64,000 nucleotides of DNA, taken from JARFVT01 sp036677425. Lineage in GTDB: Bacteria > Pseudomonadota > Alphaproteobacteria > UBA8366 > Aestuariispiraceae. Location: NCBI GenBank assembly GCA_036677425.1, contig JARFVT010000012.1, positions 336,453 through 400,452 on the forward strand. Direction: 5' to 3'. Below, piece by piece: positions 35,120-42,965 of this stretch. Positions within the stretch are counted from its first letter, which is position 1. The number at the start of each line of letters is the position of its first letter. The translations under genes were made by a program, and so were the position numbers. The notes beneath the pieces were generated by a model, which saw nothing but the letters and a program-made list of their open reading frames with translations, ran no database searches and was not told the DNA's origin.

Positions 35120-38100
35120 CTATTTACGATTACCATAATCAAGGTTGCGACCAAATTTCGCTAATATCTGATGAATATCATTGCGTCTTGGCTGCCATAG
35201 ATTACGGTGAATAGCTTCTTGCAATTTATCGGCAATATCTTTTAATGCTTCGGGGTTGTTATCGCGAATAAAATCACATATTTCAGCATCATAAATATAG
35301 GCATCATAGACCATGTCAAAATGATGATCTTTAACACAATTGGCGGTGGCGGCGAAGGCGAATAAATAATCGACGCTGGCTGCCATTTCAAATGCACCTT
35401 TATATCCATGCCGCATCACCCCTGCTATCCATTTTGGATTAACCATTCTGGCGCGGACTATGCGACCGATTTCATCTTCTAATGTTCTAATTTTTGGTGA
35501 TTGGGGGCGGGAATGATCATTATGATAAACAACGGGCTGTTGACCTGACAATACCCTAACCGCAGCAGTCATTCCACCTTCGAATTGATAATAATCATCG
35601 GAATCTAATAAATCATGTTCACGGTTATCTTGATTATGCAAGACTGCATCAATCTTTTTTAATCGCTTTTTAAATATTTCATGGGCAGGGCTGCCGTCAT
35701 TATCCCTGCCATATGCATAGCCGCCCCATGTTATATATGCCTCGGCTATATCTTGATCGCTATCCCATAACCGCTCGTCCATCATTGCTTGTAACCCCGC
35801 ACCATATGCGCCCGGCATTGAACCAAAAACTCTTGCACCTGCCTGAATCGCGGCCTTTTTAGGTCCAATATTATTTTTAACAAGATCAGCAATTTCGGCT
35901 TTGACATTGGCGGCAAGTGGATTATCAAGCGGGCTTTCATCTAAGCCAGCCACGGCACGGGCAGCATTATCAACTAATTCGATTAAATTTGGAAAGGCAT
36001 CGCGGAAAAACCCTGATATCCGCAAGGTAACATCAACCCGTGGTCGATCAAGCAAATCAAGCGGCATTATTTCAAACCCTGTAACCCGTCTTGATGAATT
36101 ATCCCAAGTTGGGCGCACTCCCATCAAGGCCAAGGCTTGGGCTATATCATCGCCACCAGTTCGCATATTCGCCGTACCCCATGCAGAAATAGCTAACTGT
36201 CGCGGGTATTTACCATGGCTTTGGGCATAGGCTTCAAGCAAAAGCTGGGCTGATTTCCAACCTAACTCCCATGCCGATGGGGTCGGCACAACGCGGGTAT
36301 CGACCGAATAAAAATTGCGTCCAGTTGGTAAAATATCCAACCTGCCACGGGTTGGTGCGCCCGATGCGCCGGGGGCAACGAATCGTCCATCAAGCCCTGT
36401 TAACAAGCCGTTTAATTCAGCCTCACCACAATTTTCAACAGCGGGTCGTAATTTTTTATTAAGCATTTTTATAACAGCGGCACTATATTTTCCCGGTGGT
36501 TGTGATTTACCAGTAACCAGCATTTGTGAAAATATCTCTAATCTTTCGATAGTGTCGCCATTGCTACGCCAGATTTGCTTATCCATATCGATTAATTGTT
36601 GTGGTTTTTTATCTTGCCAAATATTGCCCATTTGACAATCAAGCGGATCAAAAGACGTTTTGAAACCGAAATCTTTGCAGATTGCGCGTAATAATGATGC
36701 GTCTGCACCCGCACCTTTATTGCGTTCGACCCGTAATAATGCCACTAATAAATCACGTAGATGTTCGCCCACTGGTGCTTTACCAAAAATATGCAGCCCA
36801 TCGCGGATTTGTAATTCTTTCAATTCGCATAGGTAATTATCCAATTGCGCCAAGGCATCGGTATCATTATTGGATAAATTAACCCCTGCTTCCCTATCAA
36901 GGCCAATATGGCGGGCAAGCTCTAAAATTTTAACTTTTAGAATTTTTATTCGCCTTGGATCAATGCCTGCGGCTTCGAAATACTCATCGACTAATGCTTC
37001 TAAATCTTTAAGTGGGCCATAGCTTTCTGCCCTTGTTAATGGCGGAGTCATATGGTCGATAATCACCGCTTGGGCGCGGCGTTTGGCTTGGCTGCCTTCG
37101 CCCGGATCATTAACAATGAATGGATATAAATGCGGTGTTGCACCAAATATAGCCTCTGGAAAACATTGTTTTGACAATGCAATGGATTTTCCAGGTAACC
37201 ATTCTAAATTGCCATGCTTGCCAAAATGGATAATTGCATGGGCGTTAAATTTAAATCGCAACCATGCATAAAAGGCAAGGTAATTATGCGGTGGTGCTAA
37301 ATCAGGATCATGATAACTAGCCACAGGATCGATATTATAACCGCGCGCCGGTTGCAAGCCAATGGCGATATTACCCATTGTGAATATGGGTAAAATAAAA
37401 TCGCCACAATCTGATGGTTCGCTACTATTATTTGCTTGGTGAATATTTGGGCGGAAAAATGGGTCATCCTCGGGCGCACCCCATCTTGTGGTTACAAGAT
37501 CGCGGACCTTTTTATCAAGGCTATTAAAAAAGATCTGATAGTCGGATAATTTTAATATATGGCGAATGTCGCGGTCAACCATACCCGCATTGGTGGGGCC
37601 TGCGGCGATATATTCAATCAATTCGTTACCGTTATGAAATCTTTGAGTTAATTTATAACCTGCTGCTTGCATGGCATTTAGGCTGGTTATAACTCCTTCT
37701 GGTGTATCAAGCCCAACCCCATTGCCTAATCTGCCATCACGATTGGGGTAATTTGCCAAAATAATAGCAATTTTCCGCTTATCAATTGGGCAGTTGCGTA
37801 ACTTTGCCCAATTAGCCGCCAATGCAGCGGTAAATTGGCAACGGTCGATAACGGGTTGATAATTAACAATATCGGCTTGTATATTGTCATCACGCGTGGC
37901 TAAAGCTTTGAATGACACCGCCCGTGATAATATTCTGCCGTCAACTTCGGGCAAGGCCACATTCATGGCAATATCGCGTGCATTTAAACCAGTCTTATTA
38001 TTACGCCATGTTTCTTCATTGCCGCTGGAAAAAACCACCTGCAATATGGGGCAATCTGCCGCATCGAATGGAGTTTCTGACTTATCAGCCCCTGGTTTTG

Positions 38101-38914
38101 AGATGGCAAAGCTGGTCGAATTTAATATGATGCTGGTTTTGGCATTGGTCAAAATTTCCGAAGTAATCGCGGCTGATATGGGGTCTTTAAGGCTGCTGGC
38201 ATAAATTGGCAGGGCATTAACCCCCACATCATTTAATGATTTTATTAATTGATCGATAACTGCCACATTACCCGCCTGCATCAAGGCACGGTAAAATACA
38301 ATTGCCGCAACGGGTTGGTTTTTTTTCCAAGGCAATTGATCGATGCTGGGCCTTGTCATATTGGGATAATAAATACCCGCATTTAATAATGCGATTGCTG
38401 GTTGCCAATCGGTTGTTATCGATATTAAATCGGCAGCGTAACAAAGAAGATTTTTACAATTTTCAATGCCGCCATGGGTAAAATATTGCCATAATTGATA
38501 TTGGGTTTTTGCATCTAAGGTTGATAATGATGCAAGTTCTTGGTCAATTTGATTATTGCCCGGTAATAATGCCAATGGTATATTGAATTCATTACAAATC
38601 GCACATATTTCATCAATGCCATATTTCCAATAGCTGTAACCACCAAGCAAGCGAATAATGACAATTTTCGCATTGGCAATGATTTCTTCCACATATAGAT
38701 CAACGGAATAATTATGGCTTAGATGTAGAATGCTGGCAACGCGCAGGCTAGGGGTGTTTTTATCACTATCAAGCCGTGTTTTTTGTGCCTGTGCCAATGC
38801 GGCAATTTCCGTATCGGCAGCGGTTAAAATAATAATATCACCAGCGGTCTGATTAAGATCAACCGCCTGTGTATTATCATCAATTGCACCTGGAATGGCA
38901 TTTAATAAATGGAT
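35120..38914 (-). CDS. cobN: Aerobic cobaltochelatase large subunit CobN, apparent AUC start
   Basis: Inserts cobalt into hydrogenobyrinate a,c-diamide together with CobS and CobT in the aerobic cobalamin pathway. VIIRLLGGYSYWKYGIDEI near the N-terminus, HFGKHGNLEWLPGK in the middle and WGGYAYGRDNDG later match CobN, not the magnesium chelatase BchH. The first canonical start (TTG, 38797) would remove the family's conserved N-terminus. Upstream the frame reads ATC CAT TTA TTA, where CobN proteins begin MHLL, with AAGAGG seven to eight bases before the ATC; a stop lies further up and no ATG, GTG or TTG intervenes. This gives 1,264 residues, the usual length. It starts 25 bp after fabI; cobS and cobT are not here. 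Confidence 0.92.
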   Translation of the reverse strand: MHLLNAIPGAIDDNTQAVDLNQTAGDIIILTAADTEIAALAQAQKTRLDSDKNTPSLRVASILHLSHNYSVDLYVEEIIANAKIVIIRLLGGYSYWKYGIDEICAICNEFNIPLALLPGNNQIDQELASLSTLDAKTQYQLWQYFTHGGIENCKNLLCYAADLISITTDWQPAIALLNAGIYYPNMTRPSIDQLPWKKNQPVAAIVFYRALMQAGNVAVIDQLIKSLNDVGVNALPIYASSLKDPISAAITSEILTNAKTSIILNSTSFAISKPGADKSETPFDAADCPILQVVFSSGNEETWRNNKTGLNARDIAMNVALPEVDGRILSRAVSFKALATRDDNIQADIVNYQPVIDRCQFTAALAANWAKLRNCPIDKRKIAIILANYPNRDGRLGNGVGLDTPEGVITSLNAMQAAGYKLTQRFHNGNELIEYIAAGPTNAGMVDRDIRHILKLSDYQIFFNSLDKKVRDLVTTRWGAPEDDPFFRPNIHQANNSSEPSDCGDFILPIFTMGNIAIGLQPARGYNIDPVASYHDPDLAPPHNYLAFYAWLRFKFNAHAIIHFGKHGNLEWLPGKSIALSKQCFPEAIFGATPHLYPFIVNDPGEGSQAKRRAQAVIIDHMTPPLTRAESYGPLKDLEALVDEYFEAAGIDPRRIKILKVKILELARHIGLDREAGVNLSNNDTDALAQLDNYLCELKELQIRDGLHIFGKAPVGEHLRDLLVALLRVERNKGAGADASLLRAICKDFGFKTSFDPLDCQMGNIWQDKKPQQLIDMDKQIWRSNGDTIERLEIFSQMLVTGKSQPPGKYSAAVIKMLNKKLRPAVENCGEAELNGLLTGLDGRFVAPGASGAPTRGRLDILPTGRNFYSVDTRVVPTPSAWELGWKSAQLLLEAYAQSHGKYPRQLAISAWGTANMRTGGDDIAQALALMGVRPTWDNSSRRVTGFEIMPLDLLDRPRVDVTLRISGFFRDAFPNLIELVDNAARAVAGLDESPLDNPLAANVKAEIADLVKNNIGPKKAAIQAGARVFGSMPGAYGAGLQAMMDERLWDSDQDIAEAYITWGGYAYGRDNDGSPAHEIFKKRLKKIDAVLHNQDNREHDLLDSDDYYQFEGGMTAAVRVLSGQQPVVYHNDHSRPQSPKIRTLEDEIGRIVRARMVNPKWIAGVMRHGYKGAFEMAASVDYLFAFAATANCVKDHHFDMVYDAYIYDAEICDFIRDNNPEALKDIADKLQEAIHRNLWQPRRNDIHQILAKFGRNLDYGNRK

Positions 38915-38939
38915 GGCTAAACCTCTTATTTATACAATA

Positions 38940-39725
38940 TTATTCTGGAACCGCCATGCCGATAACATGATAACCAGAATCCACATGATGGGTTTCACCG
39001 GTAACGCCCGAACTTAGATCTGATAATAAATATAATGCCGAACCGCCAATATCGGTTAGATTTATATTGCGGCGAAGTGGCGAATTTTCCCCTTGCCAGT
39101 TATAAACGAATCTTGCCCCCGATATGGCAGACCCAGCCAAGGTTCGCATTGGTCCTGCGGAAATTGAATTGACCCTGATTGATTTACTGCCAAGGTCGGT
39201 TGCCAAATAACGCACCGATGATTCCAATGCCGCCTTGGCAACACCCATAACATTATAAGATGGCATCACACGCTCCGCCCCAGAATAGCTTAGGGTAATC
39301 ATGCTACCGCCATTTGGCATCATTTTTTCAGCCGCACAAGCAACAGCGGTGAAGCTATAGCATGAGATAGCTAAAGTACGGCAAAAATTATCGCGCGTGG
39401 TGTCAACATAGCGGCCTTTAAGTTCGTCCTTGTCAGAATAGGCAATGGCATGAACGATAAAATCGATGCTTGACCATTTTTTCTTTAAAATCTCAAACAT
39501 ATTATTGATGCTGCCATCATTTGCCACATCGCATTGGATGCAAATATCTGAGCCAATGGATTTTGCCAATGGTAATAAGCGTTTTTTAAATTGATCACCT
39601 TGGTAACTAAAGGCAATTTCTGCCCCTTGTTCTGCCAATGTTTTGGCAATGCCCCATGCGATTGAATGGTTATTAGCAACACCCATAACAAGGCCGCGTT
39701 TACCCGCCATTATTCCTTTGTTCAT
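38940..39725 (-). CDS. fabI: Enoyl-[acyl-carrier-protein] reductase (NADH)
   Basis: Last reduction step of fatty-acid elongation; target of triclosan-type inhibitors. The 261-residue protein has the SDR-like start GKRGLVMGVANNHSIAWGIA and the FabI active site with Y-x6-K in PSYNVMGVAKAALESSVRYLA. It lies 18 bp after fabB in the fabA-fabB-fabI order familiar from alphaproteobacteria. ATG start preceded by an AGCTAAAG purine stretch. Confidence 0.96.
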   Translation of the reverse strand: MNKGIMAGKRGLVMGVANNHSIAWGIAKTLAEQGAEIAFSYQGDQFKKRLLPLAKSIGSDICIQCDVANDGSINNMFEILKKKWSSIDFIVHAIAYSDKDELKGRYVDTTRDNFCRTLAISCYSFTAVACAAEKMMPNGGSMITLSYSGAERVMPSYNVMGVAKAALESSVRYLATDLGSKSIRVNSISAGPMRTLAGSAISGARFVYNWQGENSPLRRNINLTDIGGSALYLLSDLSSGVTGETHHVDSGYHVIGMAVPE

Positions 39726-39743
39726 ATGCTTTAGCTTTCTATT

Positions 39744-40964
39744 TTAGCCTTCAAATTTTTTAATAACCAAGGTGCAATTAGTGCCACCAAAACCAAAGCT
39801 GTTAGACATTGCGAGCTTCATATCCACATTATCAATGCGTGATCTCGCAATATTCATATCAACTGCATCTGGGTCAAGATTATCAATATTTATCGATTCG
39901 GCGATGAAGTTATTTTTCATCATCAACATGGAATAGATGGCTTCTTGCGCGCCTGTTGCCCCTAATGAATGGCCTGTTAATGATTTGGTAGAGCCAATCA
40001 CAGGAATTTCATCGTTAAATACTTGTTTAATCGCGCCAAGTTCTTTGGTATCGCCAACGCCAGTTGATGTGCCATGGGCGTTGATATAGTCAATTTTACC
40101 GCCAATATTTTGCATTGCCATACGCATACAACGGACCGCACCTTCGCCGCTTGGCGCGACCATATCATAACCATCGGATGTGGCACCATAACCGACAATT
40201 TCACCATAAATTTTCGCCCCACGCGCCTTGGCATGCTCTAATTCTTCTAAAACAACGGTGGCACCACCGCCTGCGATAACAAAACCATCTCTTGCGCTAT
40301 CATAAGCGCGTGATGCTTTTTCAGGTGTTTCATTATATTTAGAGCTTAACGCGCCCATAGCGTCAAAAACCACGGTCATTGTCCAATCTAATTCTTCACC
40401 ACCACCAGCAAAAACAATATCTTGTTTGCCCCATTGTATCATTTCAGCACCATTGCCAATGCAATGGGCGCTGGTTGAACAAGCAGACGAGATTGAATAA
40501 TTAACACCTTTTATTTTAAATGGTGTTGCCAATGTTGCCGAATTTGTCGAAGACATGATACGTGGTACCATGAAAGGACCAACTCGTTTGGCGGATTTTT
40601 CCCGTGCAATATCCCATGATTTTAACATATTTGGTGTGCTTGGACCACCAGATCCCATAATAATACCAGTGCGTTCATTGCTAACATCGCTATCATCAAG
40701 GCCAGAATCGGTAATTGCCTGTTGCATGGCAATATAATTCCATGCCGCACCTTCACCCATGAAACGCAAATTACGTTTGTCGATATGATCTTTTATATCA
40801 AGGCCTTTAATATCACCGTGAATATGGCTGCGGAAGCCACGATCTTTATAATCTTGGCAAAAATTTATGCCAGATTTACCAGCTTTCAATGAATTTAAAA
40901 CTTCTTCCTGATTATTTCCGATACTTGATATGATACCGATACCAGTTATAACAACACGACGCAT
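39744..40964 (-). CDS. fabB: 3-oxoacyl-[acyl-carrier-protein] synthase I
   Basis: Condensing enzyme for elongation, including unsaturated chains made through FabA. The 406-residue protein has the nucleophilic cysteine in SISSACSTSAHCIGNG and the two catalytic histidines in NAHGTSTGVGD and SLTGHSLGATGAQE. Pairing with fabA favours FabB over FabF. GGGGAAGAA lies just before the ATG. Confidence 0.95.
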   Translation of the reverse strand: MRRVVITGIGIISSIGNNQEEVLNSLKAGKSGINFCQDYKDRGFRSHIHGDIKGLDIKDHIDKRNLRFMGEGAAWNYIAMQQAITDSGLDDSDVSNERTGIIMGSGGPSTPNMLKSWDIAREKSAKRVGPFMVPRIMSSTNSATLATPFKIKGVNYSISSACSTSAHCIGNGAEMIQWGKQDIVFAGGGEELDWTMTVVFDAMGALSSKYNETPEKASRAYDSARDGFVIAGGGATVVLEELEHAKARGAKIYGEIVGYGATSDGYDMVAPSGEGAVRCMRMAMQNIGGKIDYINAHGTSTGVGDTKELGAIKQVFNDEIPVIGSTKSLTGHSLGATGAQEAIYSMLMMKNNFIAESINIDNLDPDAVDMNIARSRIDNVDMKLAMSNSFGFGGTNCTLVIKKFEG

Positions 40965-41023
40965 GGGTTCTTCCCCTTTAAATTATTAGCAATAAAATCA
41001 ATAAAAATTACCAGTCCAGATTA

Positions 41024-41569
41024 TCAATCTTGTGGTATGAATAAGCCAACCTTCATATCATTTGCTTCTGAGGCCAATTCACCATCAACAAACATTTTAC
41101 CATCGGCAACGGCCATCACTAGTCGGCGCATGATAACACGTTTCATGGTAATTTCATAAGTAACTTTTTTTGCGGTTGGTAAAACTTGATTGGTTAATTT
41201 TACTTCGCCAACACCAATGGCACGACCTTTTCCAGGTGCGCCTTTCCAACCAAGGAAAAAACCAGTTAATTGCCACATGGCATCAAGCCCAAGACAGCCT
41301 GGCATGACGGGATCACCTTTAAAATGGCAATCAAAAAACCATAAGTCAGGGTTAATATCTAATTCTGCATGAATAAAGCCCTTGCCATATTCGCCACCAT
41401 CTTCGGTGATCGAAACAATACGATCCATCATTAACATATTGGGTAGTGGTAATAAGGCATTGCCAGCGCCAAATATTTCGCCATGCCCACATTGAATTAA
41501 TTCATCATAATCAAAGCTGTTGCGATGGGTATGTATTTTCGTATCAGGTATTTGCGTGGCTGTTAACAA
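41024..41569 (-). CDS. fabA: 3-hydroxydecanoyl-[ACP] dehydratase/isomerase
   Basis: Introduces the cis double bond in anaerobic-type unsaturated fatty-acid synthesis. The 181-residue protein shows LPLPNMLMMDRIVSI and the catalytic region HFKGDPVMPGCLGLDAMWQL. No ATG is available at the N-terminus. I chose the TTG at 41569 because GGAGAG lies six bases upstream; a TTG at 41581 would itself overlap that site. Probably the first gene of a fabA-fabB-fabI-cobN message. Confidence 0.94.
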   Translation of the reverse strand: MLTATQIPDTKIHTHRNSFDYDELIQCGHGEIFGAGNALLPLPNMLMMDRIVSITEDGGEYGKGFIHAELDINPDLWFFDCHFKGDPVMPGCLGLDAMWQLTGFFLGWKGAPGKGRAIGVGEVKLTNQVLPTAKKVTYEITMKRVIMRRLVMAVADGKMFVDGELASEANDMKVGLFIPQD

Positions 41570-41726
41570 TGCTCTCTCCAAAAACTAATTTTTTATTATT
41601 ACTTTATCTTATGCCAGATATGACCGTAAGATGCCAATATAATATATTGCTATTATATGATGATTATGGAAAATAAAAAATCAAGTATAAATATAAAATA
41701 TTCAATATTTGCTAGATATGTAAACT

Positions 41727-42644
41727 CTAGCGACGTGATATTAATTTATTGATAAATTTAATTTTTCCTTTATTTTCACGATGCAATAAATAAAGCCCAC
41801 TGGTTAATATAATAACCGCCCCCAACCATATATGTTCAGCAGGGAAATCGCCCCAAACAAAAAAACCAAGTAAGGTTGACCATAAAAGGCCGCTATATTC
41901 AAATGGGGCAATGACGCTAACTGGCGCAGTTGAAAAAGCCTTGGTAATTAATAAATGACCACTTAGAGCGATGGCGGCAAGCGCAAATAAGATTGCTAAA
42001 TCAAATAATGGCATTGATTTCCACACGAATGGCAAGAATGCTGATCCTATTATGGCGGTGCCTAAATTAAAGTAAAATACAAAGCGATGCGGTGGCTCGC
42101 TATTGCTCATCCATCTTGTCATTATATTTATTATTGAATATGCAACACAACCGATTATGGCATAAATAGCCGCAGGGTGAATGCCGTTCTTACCGGGTTC
42201 CATAACGATCATAACGCCGATGAAGCCAATGACCATTGAGCCTATACGGTGGGCGCCAACTTTTTCCTTTAGCAGAAAAAATGATAATGCCGACATTATA
42301 AATGGTGCGGCAAAAAAAATCACAACTGCATCGGCAAGTGGCATTTGACCGATGGCGGTAAAAAAGCAAAATGGTGCTAAAAAACCAATTAATGCCCTGA
42401 AGATATGGTCTTTTATGCGTGATGTTCTAAGGCTTTTTAATGTGCCGCGATAGCTGTGATAGGCAATGAATACGGTCGTTATGATCCAACCCCTGATCGC
42501 TAAAATTTGAAAAACAGAATAATCGGCGGTAACTAACCATTTAGCCACCGCATCCATGATCGATAATGTGAAAATACCCGCCAACATATATAATATGGCT
42601 GGTAGATTGCTGTTATTATTTGCAAGTTGATCAGGTTGTGCCAT
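41727..42644 (-). CDS. EamA/DMT-superfamily transporter
   Basis: The 305-residue protein has about ten transmembrane helices in two EamA repeats; ILYMLAGIFTLSIMDAVAKWL at the N-terminus (broken here: LSIMDAVAKWL is the useful motif), PLADAVVIFFAAPFIMSALS and the second-repeat APFEYSGLLWSTLLGFFVWGD are typical of the RhaT/SAM-transporter-like branch. The substrate is unknown. It follows a 316-bp non-coding stretch that contains a MITE-like element after gyrB. Confidence 0.87.
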   Translation of the reverse strand: MAQPDQLANNNSNLPAILYMLAGIFTLSIMDAVAKWLVTADYSVFQILAIRGWIITTVFIAYHSYRGTLKSLRTSRIKDHIFRALIGFLAPFCFFTAIGQMPLADAVVIFFAAPFIMSALSFFLLKEKVGAHRIGSMVIGFIGVMIVMEPGKNGIHPAAIYAIIGCVAYSIINIMTRWMSNSEPPHRFVFYFNLGTAIIGSAFLPFVWKSMPLFDLAILFALAAIALSGHLLITKAFSTAPVSVIAPFEYSGLLWSTLLGFFVWGDFPAEHIWLGAVIILTSGLYLLHRENKGKIKFINKLISRR

Positions 42645-42693
42645 TAAAATATTTCTTAGTAATTTATTATGCTCTGAACTGTAGATATCTATA

Positions 42694-42965
42694 GCTTAGG
42701 CTCAGGGCCTATTAATTTGATGCAATTCTGTTTATCAGTAAGCTTGTAGATACAAAAAAACAAGCGCAAGGATATAGCTAGCATATTTAAGCATTGTTTT
42801 TGTGAGTAATGCAGGCTTACTGATAAACCCGCTGGGCAGGGCAATATTCAGTTCTGGCTTTGTCAAAAAAACTTGAAAATCAGACGGTTTACCACGTCTT
42901 TTCCTATATATAGTAAGAATATTACCGCCGCAGAACGGATTAAATTAATGGGTCCTGAGCCTAGG
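42694..42965. mobile_element. MITE-like element with terminal inverted repeats at the gyrB 3' end
   Basis: The ends are imperfect inverted repeats: 42697-42730 and the complement of 42930-42963 share the first ten bases (TAGGCTCAGG) and 22 of the first 25. Inside, TTTATCAGTAAGC (42731-42743) and GCTTACTGATAAA (42815-42827) form a perfect 13-bp inverted pair. TATCTATA flanks both sides (42686-42693 and 42966-42973), a possible 8-bp target duplication; alternatively TTAG/CTAG at the ends would fit IS5-type YTAR targets. No coding frame is inside. It fills nearly all of the 316 bp between gyrB and the transporter gene. Confidence 0.65.

Noticed and set aside
38915..38939. Possible cobalamin riboswitch before cobN
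   Set aside because: Only 25 bp separate fabI and cobN, far too short for the roughly 200-nt element, and the B12-box core was not seen inside the end of fabI.
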